NCBI RefSeq assembly: GCF_000802245.2
Contig: NZ_CP021080.1
Location: forward strand, 5,952,001-6,016,000
DNA length: 64,000 nucleotides
Source: Streptomyces pluripotens
Lineage (GTDB): Bacteria > Actinomycetota > Actinomycetes > Streptomycetales > Streptomycetaceae
Reading direction: 5' to 3'
A program made the position numbers and the translations under genes. Within the stretch, counting starts at the first letter, position 1; each line of letters opens with the position of its first letter. Of the stretch, positions 19,134 through 28,362 are shown in pieces. Under the pieces are notes generated by a model. That model saw nothing but the letters and a program-made list of their open reading frames with translations, was not told the origin of the DNA and did not search any database.

Positions 19134-19916
19134 GTGTCCGCTACGCCCGTGCTGGCGTTGCGCGGGGTCTCCAAGCGGTTCGGTGCCGTTCAGGCGCTCA
19201 CCGACGTAGAGCTTGAGGTCCACGCCGGTGAAGTGGTCGCCCTGGTGGGCGACAACGGCGCCGGAAAGTCCACGCTGGTCAAGACGATCGCCGGCGTGCA
19301 CCCCATCGACGAGGGCGCCATCGAGTGGGACGGCAAGCCCGTGTCGATCAGCAGGCCGCACGATGCCCAGGCCCTGGGCATCGCGACGGTGTACCAGGAT
19401 CTCGCGCTGTGCGACAACATCGACGTCGTCGGCAACCTCTTCCTCGGCCGTGAGCTGAAGAAGTGGGGCGTCCTGGACGAGGTCGAGATGGAGCGCCGCG
19501 CCCGCGAGCTGCTCACCACGCTGTCGATCCGCATCCCCAGCGTCCGCATCCCGATCGCTTCGCTCTCCGGCGGCCAGCGCCAGACCGTGGCCATCGCCCG
19601 CTCGATGCTGGGCGACCCCAAGCTGGTCATCCTCGACGAGCCCACCGCGGCCCTCGGCGTCGAGCAGACCGCCCAGGTCCTCGACCTCGTGGAGCGCCTG
19701 CGCGAGCGCGGTCACGCCGTCATCCTCATTAGCCACAACATGGCGGACGTGAAGGCCGTGGCCGACAAGGTCGCGGTCCTCCGCCTCGGCCGCAACAACG
19801 GCGTCTTCGAGGTCAAGACGACCTCGCAGGAGGAGATCATCTCCGCCATCACCGGCGCCACCGACAACGCCGTGACCCGCCGTGCGGCGCGCACGAACGG
19901 GGAGGCTTCCCAGTGA
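19134..19916 (+). CDS. xylG: Xylose-type ABC transporter, ATP-binding protein (single-domain)
   Basis: 260 residues. Walker A GDNGAGKST, signature LSGGQRQ, Walker B LVILDEPTAALG and H-loop ISHN are all present. It energises the XylFGH importer. I chose GTG 19134 because AAGGAG (19119-19124) is nine bases upstream; the ATG at 19125 touches that site. Sugar ATPases of the XylG/RbsA class in enterobacteria carry two fused ABC domains (about 500 residues); this one has only one and would have to act as a homodimer. The stop overlaps the xylH GTG by four bases, so the two are translationally coupled. Confidence 0.9.
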   Translation: MSATPVLALRGVSKRFGAVQALTDVELEVHAGEVVALVGDNGAGKSTLVKTIAGVHPIDEGAIEWDGKPVSISRPHDAQALGIATVYQDLALCDNIDVVGNLFLGRELKKWGVLDEVEMERRARELLTTLSIRIPSVRIPIASLSGGQRQTVAIARSMLGDPKLVILDEPTAALGVEQTAQVLDLVERLRERGHAVILISHNMADVKAVADKVAVLRLGRNNGVFEVKTTSQEEIISAITGATDNAVTRRAARTNGEASQ

Positions 19917-21223
19917 GCATCGACAAGACCTCTGAGAACCCCGGCAAGAAGCTCCACACGGACGGCAAGGCCGCCGAGAACCCCGAGGCGGCCGTCCCCT
20001 CGGCCGCAGCGGTCGACCCCCGGCTGCTCGTCCGCCAGGAGGGCGTCCTCGGCTACTGGGACGAGTTCAAGCGCAAGATGAAAGCCGGTGAACTGGGCTC
20101 CGTCCCGGTCGTCGTGGGCCTCGCGGTCATTTGCATCATCTTCCAGCTGCTGAACTCCAACTTCCTGTCCGCGCAGAACATCAGCGACATCACCGTCACG
20201 ATGGTCGGTACGGGCATGATCTCGGTCGGCATCGTCTTCGTGCTGTTGCTCGGCGAGATCGACCTGTCGGTCGGCTCGGTCAGCGGTGCGGCCAGTGCCA
20301 TCGCGGCTGTCCTCGCCGTCAACCAGGGCCTGCCCGAGTGGGCTGCGGTGCTCGTCGCCATCGCCGCGGGATGCGCCATCGGTGCTGTGCACGGCTTCTT
20401 CTTCGCCGTGCTCGGCGCCCCCGCCTTCGCCGTGACACTGGCCGGTCTGCTGTTCTGGCTCGGCTTCATGCTGAAGGTGCTGGGTCAGAACGGCACGATC
20501 AACCTCGACCCGGACGGTCTGATCGGCAAGCTGACCACGTACTTCTTCTCCGACGTGGCCGCCGCCTACGGTCTCGCCGCCGTCGTGGTCGTCGTGTTCT
20601 TCCTCTCCTCCTTCCTGGGCAACCGGCGTCGCGAGGCCGCGGGCGTCCCGTCCCGGCCGCTCAGCGACACGGTCCTGCGCACGGCCCTGCTGGCCATCGT
20701 CTCCTTCGCCGCCGCCTACATGTACAACCAGTACAAGGGCCTGCCGCTGGCCACGGTCGTCTTCCTGGCCTTCCTGATCGCCACGGACTTCGTGCTGCGG
20801 CGCACCCCCTACGGTAGGAAGGTCTTCGCCCTCGGCGGTAGCGTGGAGGCGTCCCGGCGTGCGGGTATCAACGTCACGGCGATGCGGATCTCCGTCTTCG
20901 GGATCTCCGGCGGTTTCGCCGCCATCGGCGGTCTGTTCCTGGCGTCGAAGATCGCCTCGGCCAACCAGAGCGCCGGCACCAATGACCTGCTGATGAACGC
21001 GATCGCCGCTGCGGTGATCGGTGGTACCTCGCTGTTCGGTGGCCGTGGGCGCACGTGGAACGCACTGCTCGGTGTACTGGTGATCGTGTCGATCCAGTAC
21101 GGCCTGCAGTTGGAGTCCATCGCGGAACCGGTGAAGTACATGATCACGGCTGCCGTGTTGCTGACCACGGTCGTCATCGACTCCGTCACGCGTAAGACGC
21201 AGAAGACGGCCGGCCGGGCGTAA
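19913..21223 (+). CDS. xylH: Xylose-type ABC transporter, permease
   Basis: 436 residues, start GTG overlapping the xylG stop (GTGA). The first 60 residues are hydrophilic and probably cytoplasmic. About ten transmembrane segments of the AraH/RbsC branched-chain-permease type follow ([25 protein letters not shown] is the family hallmark around the third segment). The motif [17 protein letters not shown] is the ATPase-contacting loop. It would form the membrane channel with XylG. Two hairpins downstream end the operon. Confidence 0.92.
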   Translation: MSIDKTSENPGKKLHTDGKAAENPEAAVPSAAAVDPRLLVRQEGVLGYWDEFKRKMKAGELGSVPVVVGLAVICIIFQLLNSNFLSAQNISDITVTMVGTGMISVGIVFVLLLGEIDLSVGSVSGAASAIAAVLAVNQGLPEWAAVLVAIAAGCAIGAVHGFFFAVLGAPAFAVTLAGLLFWLGFMLKVLGQNGTINLDPDGLIGKLTTYFFSDVAAAYGLAAVVVVVFFLSSFLGNRRREAAGVPSRPLSDTVLRTALLAIVSFAAAYMYNQYKGLPLATVVFLAFLIATDFVLRRTPYGRKVFALGGSVEASRRAGINVTAMRISVFGISGGFAAIGGLFLASKIASANQSAGTNDLLMNAIAAAVIGGTSLFGGRGRTWNALLGVLVIVSIQYGLQLESIAEPVKYMITAAVLLTTVVIDSVTRKTQKTAGRA

Positions 21224-21268
21224 CGCCCGGTCGTCGCAAGGGTGCCCCACGGGCCGCGGGCACCCACC

Positions 21269-21300
21269 AGCGCCCGGCACTGTGAAACGTGCCGGGCGCT
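21269..21300 (+). terminator. Terminator of xylFGH
   Basis: A 12-bp perfect stem AGCGCCCGGCAC/GTGCCGGGCGCT around an 8-nt loop, 45 bp after the xylH stop. A weaker GGGTGCCC/GGGCACCC hairpin precedes it. Confidence 0.85.
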
Positions 21301-21380
21301 GTCGTGTCCCGCAAAGTCGGAACATTAGACTCAACGGGCCCGGCAACAGCTCGATCAGCTCTTACTGCAAGGAGGCACGG

Positions 21381-23309
21381 GTGCCGCTGCTGACCCGCAT
21401 CAGGGGACCGCGCGATCTGGACCGGCTCAGTCTTGAGGAGCTGGACCAGCTGGCAGAGGAGATCCGGACCTTCCTGGTGGACGCCGTCTCCAAGACCGGC
21501 GGCCACCTCGGACCCAATCTCGGTGTCGTGGAGCTGACCATCGCGCTGCACCGGGTCTTCGACTCACCCAAGGACAAGGTGCTGTGGGACACCGGCCACC
21601 AGTCCTACGTGCACAAGCTGCTCACCGGCCGGCGGGACTTCTCCCGGCTGAAGATGAAGGGCGGCCTGTCCGGCTACCCCTCGCAGGCCGAGTCCGAGCA
21701 CGATGTCATCGAGAACAGCCACGCCTCCACGGTCCTCGGCTGGGCGGACGGCATCGCCAAGGCCAACCAGCTCAACAAGCGCGACAGCCATGTGGTCGCC
21801 GTCATCGGTGACGGTGCGCTCACCGGCGGCATGGCCTGGGAGGCGCTGAACAACATCGCCGATGCCAAGGACCGCCCGCTGGTCATCGTCGTCAACGACA
21901 ACGAGCGGTCGTACGCCCCCACCATCGGCGGCCTCGCCAACCACCTGGCGACCCTGCGGACGACCGAGGGGTACGAGCGGTTCCTCGCCCGGACCAAGGA
22001 GGTCCTGGAACGGACCCCGGTGGTGGGCAAGCCGCTGTACGAGACCCTGCACGGGGCCAAGAAGGGCCTGAAGGACTTCATTGCACCGCAGGGCATGTTC
22101 GAGGACCTGGGGCTGAAGTACGTCGGTCCGATCGACGGCCACGACATCGAGGCGCTGGAGTCGGCGCTGGCCCGGGCCAAACGGTTCGGCGGGCCGGTCA
22201 TCGTGCACTGCCTCACCGAGAAGGGCCGCGGGTACCAGCCCGCCCTGCAGGACGAGGCGGACCGCTTCCACGCCGTCGGCAAGATCCACCCGGACACGGG
22301 TCTGCCGGTCGCCTCCTCCGGCGCCGACTGGACCTCGGTGTTCGGCGAGGAGATGGTCAGGCTCGGCGAGGAACGCCAGGACATCGTGGCCATCACCGCC
22401 GCCATGCTCCAGCCGGTCGGCCTGGACAGGTTCGCCAAGCGGTTCCCCGAACGCGTGTACGACGTCGGGATCGCCGAGCAGCACGGCGCCGTCTCGGCGG
22501 CGGGGCTCGCGTACGGCGGGCTGCACCCGGTCTTCGCCGTGTACGCCACCTTCCTCAACCGCGCCTTCGACCAGGTCCTGATGGACGTGGCCCTGCACCG
22601 GTGCGGGGTGACCTTCGTACTGGACCGAGCCGGCGTCACCGGCACCGACGGCGCCTCCCACAACGGCATGTGGGACATGTCCATCCTCCAGGTGGTGCCC
22701 GGGCTGCGACTCGCTGCACCGCGCGACGCCGACCAGGTCCGCGCCCAGTTGCGTGAGGCCGTCGCCGTCGAGGACGCACCGACCGTGGTGCGCTTCTCCA
22801 AGGGCGCCGTCGGGCCCGCAGTGCCGGCCGTGGCGCGGATCGGCGGCATGGACGTGTTGCGCGAGTCGGGCACCGACAAACCGGACGTGCTCCTGGTCTC
22901 CGTGGGTGCCCTCGCCCCGATGTGTCTGGAGGTCGCCGACCTGCTCGACAAACAGGGCATTTCCGCCACGGTGGTCGACCCGCGCTGGGTCAAGCCCGTC
23001 GATGAGGCCATGGCCCCGTTGGCGGAACGCCACCGGGTCGTCGTCACCGTCGAGGACAACAGCCGCGCCGGCGGTGTCGGCTCCGCCATCGCCCAGGCCC
23101 TGCGCGACGCGGGTGTGGACGTGCCGCTGCGTGACTTCGGTATCCCGCCGCGCTTCCTGGACCACGCCTCCCGCGCCGAGGTGCTGGCCGAGATCGGGCT
23201 CACCGCGCCCGACATCGCCCGCCAGGTCACCGGACTGGTCTCCAAGCTCGACGGCCGCTTCGACCGTACGGCCGAAGCGGTCGACTCCGTGCAGCCCGCG
23301 CGCGACTAG
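21381..23309 (+). CDS. dxs: 1-deoxy-D-xylulose-5-phosphate synthase
   Basis: 642 residues, normal length. It joins pyruvate and glyceraldehyde 3-phosphate with thiamine diphosphate as the first step of the MEP isoprenoid pathway. Visible motifs are the thiamine-binding [16 protein letters not shown], the transketolase-type [18 protein letters not shown], the catalytic-site stretch [18 protein letters not shown], and a C-terminal transketolase domain ([18 protein letters not shown]). The start is GTG 21381 with AAGGAGG five bases upstream; frames further upstream run into the xylH terminator. From memory S. coelicolor has more than one dxs, and this copy sits at the same place beside xylH. A 14-bp stem terminator follows. 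Confidence 0.97.
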   Translation: MPLLTRIRGPRDLDRLSLEELDQLAEEIRTFLVDAVSKTGGHLGPNLGVVELTIALHRVFDSPKDKVLWDTGHQSYVHKLLTGRRDFSRLKMKGGLSGYPSQAESEHDVIENSHASTVLGWADGIAKANQLNKRDSHVVAVIGDGALTGGMAWEALNNIADAKDRPLVIVVNDNERSYAPTIGGLANHLATLRTTEGYERFLARTKEVLERTPVVGKPLYETLHGAKKGLKDFIAPQGMFEDLGLKYVGPIDGHDIEALESALARAKRFGGPVIVHCLTEKGRGYQPALQDEADRFHAVGKIHPDTGLPVASSGADWTSVFGEEMVRLGEERQDIVAITAAMLQPVGLDRFAKRFPERVYDVGIAEQHGAVSAAGLAYGGLHPVFAVYATFLNRAFDQVLMDVALHRCGVTFVLDRAGVTGTDGASHNGMWDMSILQVVPGLRLAAPRDADQVRAQLREAVAVEDAPTVVRFSKGAVGPAVPAVARIGGMDVLRESGTDKPDVLLVSVGALAPMCLEVADLLDKQGISATVVDPRWVKPVDEAMAPLAERHRVVVTVEDNSRAGGVGSAIAQALRDAGVDVPLRDFGIPPRFLDHASRAEVLAEIGLTAPDIARQVTGLVSKLDGRFDRTAEAVDSVQPARD

Positions 23310-23326
23310 GGCAGGCGCCCGTCCGG

Positions 23327-23362
23327 GCCGGTCCCGCCACTCCTCCAGGTGGCGGGACCGGC
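23327..23362 (+). terminator. Terminator of dxs
   Basis: A 14-bp perfect stem GCCGGTCCCGCCAC with its complement, 8-nt loop, followed by CTGTTTG, 17 bp after the dxs stop. Confidence 0.88.
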
Positions 23363-23458
23363 CTGTTTGCGTGAACCTGCCTGTGCCGGGGCATGCGCAT
23401 CCCGACCTCGCGATCACGTCGGGCCGTGTCGAGGGCGACAAGCGTGGGAGGCAGGAAC

Positions 23459-24988
23459 GTGAGCAGCACGCTCTTCAGGACGAAGAACGTCGAGCAGTCC
23501 ATCCAGGACACCGAGGAACCGGAGCACGCGCTCAGGAAGTCCCTCTCCGCGCTCGACCTGACCGTCTTCGGTGTCGGCGTGATCATCGGCACCGGTATCT
23601 TCGTCCTCACCGGACAGGTCGCCAAGAACAGCGCCGGTCCAGCGGTGTCCCTGGCCTTCGTGGCGGCCGGTGTGGTCTGCGCCCTCGCCGCCCTGTGCTA
23701 CGCCGAGTTCGCCTCCACGGTTCCGGTGGCCGGATCGGCGTACACCTTCAGCTACGCCTCCCTGGGCGAGCTGCCCGCCTGGATCATCGGCTGGGACCTG
23801 GTCCTGGAGTTCGCGCTCGGCACGGCGGTGGTTGCGGTCGGCTGGTCCGGCTACATCCGCTCCCTGCTGGACAACGCGGGCTGGCACCTGCCGGACTACC
23901 TGGCGGGCCGGGACAACGCCTCCGGTTTCGGCTTCGACATCCTCGCCGCCGCCCTGGTGCTGCTGCTCACCGCCATCCTCGTGCTCGGCATGAAGTTGTC
24001 GGCCCGGATCACCTCGCTGGTCGTTGCCATCAAGGTGGTCGTCGTTCTGATCGTGATCATCGCCGGTGCGTTCTTCATCACGGGCACCAACTACTCGCCG
24101 TTCATCCCGAAGGCCGAACCGGTGCCGGCGGGCGGCAGCCTCAAAGCGCCGCTCATCCAGCTGATGTTCGGTTGGGCACCGTCCAACTTCGGCGTGATGG
24201 GCATCTTCACCGCCGCCTCCGTGGTGTTCTTCGCGTTCATCGGCTTCGACATCGTGGCCACGGCCGCCGAGGAGACCCGTAACCCGCAGCGGGACATGCC
24301 ACGCGGAATCCTCGGCTCACTCTTCATCTGTACGGTGCTCTACGTCGCCGTGGCCATCGTCGTCACCGGCATGGAGAAGTACACCAGGCTCTCGGTCGAG
24401 GCTCCGCTCGCCGACGCGTTCAAAGCGGTCGGGCACCCCTGGTTCGCGGGTGTGATCAGCTTCGGTGCGGTCATCGGCCTGACCACCGTGTGCATGATCC
24501 TGCTGCTCGGCCAGACCCGGGTGTTCTTCGCGATGAGCCGGGACGGACTGCTGCCGCGCTTCTTCTCCCGGGTGCACCCGCGCTTCAAGACCCCCCACCG
24601 GCCGACCATCCTGCTCGGTGTCATCATCGCGGCCATCGCCGGGTTCACCAGTCTGAGCCAGCTTGCCGAACTCGTGAACATCGGCACGCTGTTCGCATTC
24701 GTGGTGGTCGCGATCAGCGTGGTCATCCTCCGTCGGACCCGCCCCGACCTGCCCCGAGCCTTCCGCACGCCGTGGGTGCCGGTCATCCCGATCCTGTCGG
24801 TGTGCGCCTCGCTGTGGCTGATGCTCAACCTGCCCGCTGAGACCTGGCTGCGCTTCGCGATCTGGATGGTGATCGGGCTCTTCGTCTACTTCCTGTACGG
24901 CCGTACGCACAGCCAGCTGGCTGTGCGCGGGCAGACCCCGGCCGGGCAGGCTCCGCAGCCGCCCGCGGGCAACGCGCCCCAGCCCTAG
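23459..24988 (+). CDS. APC-family (cationic) amino acid permease
   Basis: 509 residues, GTG start with GGGAGG and AGGA upstream. It is an integral membrane protein of the amino acid-polyamine-organocation superfamily, YfnA/CAT-like. The hallmark first helix reads LDLTVFGVGVIIGTGIFVLTG, the substrate-facing unwound helix includes VVFFAFIGFDIVATAAEETRNP, and the amphipathic loop is FAMSRDGLLPRFFSRVHP. Twelve or so hydrophobic segments can be traced, with a Pro/Gln-rich cytoplasmic tail. Substrate is probably a basic amino acid by family resemblance; it cannot be fixed from sequence. It follows the dxs terminator, so has its own promoter. Confidence 0.88.
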   Translation: MSSTLFRTKNVEQSIQDTEEPEHALRKSLSALDLTVFGVGVIIGTGIFVLTGQVAKNSAGPAVSLAFVAAGVVCALAALCYAEFASTVPVAGSAYTFSYASLGELPAWIIGWDLVLEFALGTAVVAVGWSGYIRSLLDNAGWHLPDYLAGRDNASGFGFDILAAALVLLLTAILVLGMKLSARITSLVVAIKVVVVLIVIIAGAFFITGTNYSPFIPKAEPVPAGGSLKAPLIQLMFGWAPSNFGVMGIFTAASVVFFAFIGFDIVATAAEETRNPQRDMPRGILGSLFICTVLYVAVAIVVTGMEKYTRLSVEAPLADAFKAVGHPWFAGVISFGAVIGLTTVCMILLLGQTRVFFAMSRDGLLPRFFSRVHPRFKTPHRPTILLGVIIAAIAGFTSLSQLAELVNIGTLFAFVVVAISVVILRRTRPDLPRAFRTPWVPVIPILSVCASLWLMLNLPAETWLRFAIWMVIGLFVYFLYGRTHSQLAVRGQTPAGQAPQPPAGNAPQP

Positions 24989-25216
24989 GCCAGCGGACCA
25001 CCAGGGAGCGAGGGACCGCAGGTCAGCGGGCCGTGACGTCGCGTATGCCGCATCCTCGTTGCCAGTGATCCTGACATTGGCAGGTGATCAGGCTTCGATG
25101 GTGTCGAAAATGAAGGTGGATCGGTCAGAAGACTGTATAATTCTAAGAAGAAGGCGGGGCCGGGAGAGGTCGGGTACCACCAGGTGCCGGAAGGCCCGCC
25201 ACCCAAGGGGGCACCC

Positions 25217-25366
25217 ATGCTGTACGAAGCCCAGACACGCGAGCTCATGAGCGAGCGCATGCGAGAAGCGGAGCGAGAACGCCTCGCGCGCGCGGTCCGC
25301 CTCCAGCACCGCGCCGAACGCGTCACCCAGCGCGCCCGCCGCGCCCTGAACGCCGTCGTCGTATGA
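25217..25366 (+). CDS. Small basic helical protein of unknown function
   Basis: 49 residues, starting at ATG 25217 with AAGGGGG seven bases upstream. The sequence is one long charged amphipathic helix (LMSERMREAERERLARAVRL), rich in Arg and Glu, ending ALNAVVV. A strong 14-bp stem terminator sits 21 bp after the stop, supporting a real transcription unit. I recall similar short proteins in other Streptomyces genomes, function unknown. A longer frame on the other strand is judged a shadow because that hairpin and ribosome binding site fit this strand. Confidence 0.65.
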   Translation: MLYEAQTRELMSERMREAERERLARAVRLQHRAERVTQRARRALNAVVV

Positions 25367-25387
25367 CGTCGACACCCCCCCTCCGTG

Positions 25388-25420
25388 CGGGCCGCCACCG
25401 GTGAATCCGGTGGCGGCCCG
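25388..25420 (+). terminator. Terminator after the 49-residue gene
   Basis: CGGGCCGCCACCGG pairs perfectly with CCGGTGGCGGCCCG around a TGAAT loop; CTCCTGTTGT follows. Confidence 0.85.
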
Positions 25421-25803
25421 CTCCTGTTGTGCAGGACGGGCGCCGTACGGCACGCCTCCGCCGTACTCCGGCTGCCCTCGTACCCCATGCGGAGGCTGTC
25501 GGTGGTGGCTGCCATCAGGGGAGCTTGGTGGACCACAGCCCCGTCATCGCCGCAGCCCAGGCGCACCAGACCGGGGCCGTCGCGAACGTGTTGGCGGGGA
25601 CCAGCTCATCGAGGCCCGACGGCAATCGGCCCGGTGCGGCCCGGTCGCGCGGCAGTCGGCGGTCACCCACCTGGAGTCTTGCGAGTCGTTTCCTCGCACC
25701 GGTGAGGCAGCCGGTTGTGAGGGGGCTGGTCACACCGGCCGGGCGCGGGGCTCAGTGGGACCGGGGGCAGACACGGGGGGACCCGCGGAGCCACGGGAGC
25801 CGC
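25421..25803. other. Gene-free interval
   Basis: 383 bp between the terminator and the 3' end of the minus-strand NYN gene. Open frames exist on both strands but none has a plausible start signal or recognisable domain. Confidence 0.4.
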
Positions 25804-26211
25804 TCAGCCCAGAACGGCGCGAGGCCCCACTACCTCTGCCCCCAGTTCGGTCACCCGGCGCCGCAGCCCACGGTCAGCGGTGACCACGAGGCGGGGTCGA
25901 CCGGGCTGGTCGGCGGTCAGTTCCACGATCCGGTCGTCGCCGCTGCCCGGCGCCGACTCGACCCGTACCCCCGGCACGGACGTCACTCCCCTGGCCGCGC
26001 CCTCGACCACGAGCACGATTTCCACCGGTCCCGCACTCCCCGGCAGCCCCTCACGCGCCAACCGGTCCCGGAGCCGCTCGGCGGCCCCCCTGCGGTCCCG
26101 CCACCAGCCGTCGGGCCGCGACCCGACGACGTTCGCACCGTCCACGAGGACCAGGAACAGGTTCGGGTCCGGTGTGTCCGGCGCCTTCGACGACCCGGGT
26201 GTTTCTGACAT
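25804..26211 (-). CDS. NYN/PIN-like domain protein (YacP-like nuclease fold)
   Basis: 135 residues. The N-terminal strand and acidic motif LFLVLVDGANVVGSRPDGWWRDR, a central strand with a conserved Asp (SGDDRIVELTADQ) and LVVTADRGLRRRVTELGAEVVGP are the layout of NYN/PIN-like nucleases related to YacP/Rae1. The acidic residues needed for metal binding (VDGAN, GDD, TADRGL) are present, so RNA cleavage is possible. The protein is shorter than YacP. Streptomyces copies are often labelled as NTP pyrophosphohydrolase, which the sequence does not support. It is transcribed alone, divergent from the beta-propeller gene. Confidence 0.72.
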   Translation of the reverse strand: MSETPGSSKAPDTPDPNLFLVLVDGANVVGSRPDGWWRDRRGAAERLRDRLAREGLPGSAGPVEIVLVVEGAARGVTSVPGVRVESAPGSGDDRIVELTADQPGRPRLVVTADRGLRRRVTELGAEVVGPRAVLG

Positions 26212-26546
26212 GTCGTTTGCGCTCGCTGTCGTTGACGGTGCTGCGGGAGCCTTCGCCCGGCCGGAGGCGAAGGCTCGGCGTGCGCAAACGGTACGTGATC
26301 GGCGTGTGCGACGGTATCCCCCGCTCCGGCACCGGTGCCGACGGTGCGGAGCGTTCTGAGAGAGCCCCGACTCTTGCGAGCCCGTGGTGGCGAGCGTGGT
26401 TGCGCGCCTGGGTTTCCGCGCCCGCGGTTCCGAGCTTGTGGCTCTGCGCCCTTCCGACGCGGTCCGACCCAGCTCGCCCCACCCTGCCCGGAGCCGCGGC
26501 CGGGGCCGGAATCGGGGTCCAGAGCGAACCGGCTTAAAGTGAACCG
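26212..26546. other. Divergent promoter region with a hairpin
   Basis: 335 bp between divergent starts. GAGCCTTCGCC (26247-26257) pairs with GGCGAAGGCTC (26266-26276), a structure in the 5' region of the NYN gene. TAAAGT at 26535-26540 is a good -10 element seven bases before the propeller gene's GTG. No gene is seen. Confidence 0.45.
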
Positions 26547-27563
26547 GTGAACGGCGACTGGCTCATCCGCGGCCGAGACGGCCGGCTCAGTGTCTACCAG
26601 CTATCGGGCGACGCGGTCCTGTGCCGCTCGGAGCGTGGTCGCGGCGGCGCCTGGACCGCCCCGCGCACAGTGGGCGGCGAACAGAAGTTGCACCCGGTCC
26701 TGGGGATCGGCCAGGGCATCGACGGCTATGCCCACCTGGTCTCCTGGCGGCCCATGACCAACGGTGAGTCGGGACTGGTGCACTCCGCCCACTTCCGCCC
26801 ACATCTGGGGGCCCTGGACTGGAACCCGGTCGGCCACCCGCGCGGGCAGGGCAGGCGGACCGGCGCACCCGCGGTCGCCGTCGACGCCCAGGGCCGCGCC
26901 CACGTCTTCGTCCCCGGCGAGGACGGCACGGTGAGTCTGCTCGCCCAGAAGGAGAAGGGCGGCTGGGAGCCCTGGCGGGAGCTCAAGGGAAGCTCCGTAC
27001 AGGACTGCCTGGCAGCGGCGACGGGAGAGTCCGGCCGGGTCGAGCTGTACGCCACCGTGCCCGACGGAATCCTCCACTGGCGCCAGCAGGAGCCGGGCGC
27101 CCAGCCGGTCCTGCAGGAGGCCCTGCAGACTCAGGTCCGCCCGGGAACCCTGTACGCCCTCGCCACGTCAGCCGACAGCACGACCGTCTTCTACACCGAC
27201 GTCTCCGGCGACCTGTGCGCCTGGCGTCCCGGAGACGAACCGGCCGTTGTCGTCGCTTCGGCGGGGCCCGGCCCGGTCTCGGCGGTGCGCTGCGACATCG
27301 ACGGCCACGACTGCACGTTGCTCGCCCAGCGCTCGGCGAGCGGCCGGGTCGCGTTCGCCGCGTATCCGACCGAGCTGGAGTCGGCGGGCGCGTGGTGGAC
27401 GGAGTCCGGTCCGCAACTGTCTCTGGACGCGACGGTGTCCCTCACGACCGACGACAACGGCCGGGTGGTGGCGGCGACGTCGTCCCCGTCAACCGGCCAG
27501 CTCCTGCTGACCGCACGGAAGGACGAGCCGGGGCTGGCACTGGAGGCGTGGCGGCAGGTCTGA
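26547..27563 (+). CDS. Beta-propeller (PLL/tachylectin-like) protein, function unknown
   Basis: 338 residues with repeated blades of about 45-50 residues: strands ending in W or H followed by Gly/Asp turns (DGRLSVYQLSGDAVLCRSE, GRAHVFVPGEDGTVSLLAQK, DSTTVFYTDVSGDLCAWRPG). This resembles the fucose-lectin-like or tachylectin-type propellers. There is no signal peptide, so it is probably cytoplasmic. The GTG start has no Shine-Dalgarno, but TAAAGT (26535-26540) lies just seven bases upstream, so the transcript may be leaderless. Ligand and role are unknown. Confidence 0.65.
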   Translation: MNGDWLIRGRDGRLSVYQLSGDAVLCRSERGRGGAWTAPRTVGGEQKLHPVLGIGQGIDGYAHLVSWRPMTNGESGLVHSAHFRPHLGALDWNPVGHPRGQGRRTGAPAVAVDAQGRAHVFVPGEDGTVSLLAQKEKGGWEPWRELKGSSVQDCLAAATGESGRVELYATVPDGILHWRQQEPGAQPVLQEALQTQVRPGTLYALATSADSTTVFYTDVSGDLCAWRPGDEPAVVVASAGPGPVSAVRCDIDGHDCTLLAQRSASGRVAFAAYPTELESAGAWWTESGPQLSLDATVSLTTDDNGRVVAATSSPSTGQLLLTARKDEPGLALEAWRQV

Positions 27564-27687
27564 CCGTGCCCGACCGGACCGTGCCCGGCGATGCGGAAGG
27601 GTCTCCGCTGGCCGTCCGGCAAACGGCTCGCTGGTCATCCGGGCGGATTCCTGGGAGCGCTGCGACACGGAGGGTGCGACGGCGCTC

Positions 27688-27996
27688 CTAGGCTGAGCTG
27701 GTGAGTACCTGGACGAGCTGCTCGACGGTGGGTGCGCCGGCGAGGCCGTCCGGTGTCGCGTAGACCCGGCAGGTCAGGCCGTAGGCCTGGGCTGGGGAAG
27801 GGAACGGGTCGTGTCCACCGATGCGGATCGTGGGTGATCCGGGGAAGCGCAGGGCCTGGGCTTCCCGGTCGGTCCGGACAGCGCGCAGGTGGATCTCCAG
27901 GTCGGCGTGGCCTGCGGCCTTGAGGGCCTGCCTGAGCCGTTCCCGTGCCAGGTGCCAGTTCGGGCAGCCCACGAAGTAGAGCAGTTCGATGTCCAC
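27688..27996 (-). CDS. Small thioredoxin-fold protein (alkylmercury lyase/glutaredoxin-like)
   Basis: 102 residues from GTG 27996. The first strand and active-site region read IELLYFVGCPNWHLARERL, then a helix, EIHLRAVRTDREAQALRFPGSPTIRIGG (the cis-Pro loop of thioredoxin folds) and a C-terminal helix. Only one Cys occupies the usual CxxC place (GCPNW); a second Cys lies at TCRVY near residue 79. It is probably a small thiol protein, and some relatives are annotated as thioredoxin family or alkylmercury-lyase-like. It is convergent with the propeller gene. The much longer upstream extension of the frame has no coding character. Confidence 0.62.
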   Translation of the reverse strand: MDIELLYFVGCPNWHLARERLRQALKAAGHADLEIHLRAVRTDREAQALRFPGSPTIRIGGHDPFPSPAQAYGLTCRVYATPDGLAGAPTVEQLVQVLTSSA

Positions 27997-28320
27997 CGCT
28001 CCATGGTCCCTCGGGGCGTCAGACAGCAGGGTGGAACAGAGTTGGTACAGGTGCTGGGCCGGGGCGTCCCGGCCGGGGGCCTGCGGGGCGGCTGTTGAGC
28101 TCGGCCGCGGTAGCGCCGAGACGCTCGCGGCTGTGGACCGGCGGGTCGGCGCCCTCGGGGACGTACTGTCGCCGCAGGTCGTTGGTCTTCTGCGCGGGAC
28201 GGGGCTGTGCCTCCCGCTCACGGGCCGACTTCTTGCGTCCCGGTGGTGTCCGGATCTCGCGGGTTTTGAAGACCATCGCATCCCCGCAGGCCGGGTGCTG
28301 CAATGACCGTGAGAACTCGA
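27997..28320. other. Gene-free interval
   Basis: About 320 bp between the small thioredoxin-fold gene and the fadB terminator. A 94-codon frame on the minus strand (28019-28303) is composed almost wholly of Arg, Pro and Ala and shows no family resemblance; I do not count it as a gene. Confidence 0.4.
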
Positions 28321-28353
28321 ACGGAAGGGACCCCGCGGCGGGGCCCCTTCCGT
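28321..28353 (-). terminator. Terminator of fadAB
   Basis: ACGGAAGGGACCCCGC and GCGGGGCCCCTTCCGT pair at 15 of 16 positions with almost no spacer, 10 bp beyond the fadB stop on the minus strand. Confidence 0.8.
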
Positions 28354-28362
28354 CACCGGGTA

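Noticed and set aside
17691..19736. Minus-strand frame of 680 codons across xylF-xylG
   Set aside because: It runs through two well-supported genes on the other strand and lacks any domain.
28019..28303. 94-codon minus-strand frame between the thioredoxin-fold gene and fadB
   Set aside because: Arg/Pro/Ala composition with no hydrophobic core, no ribosome binding site and no recognised family.
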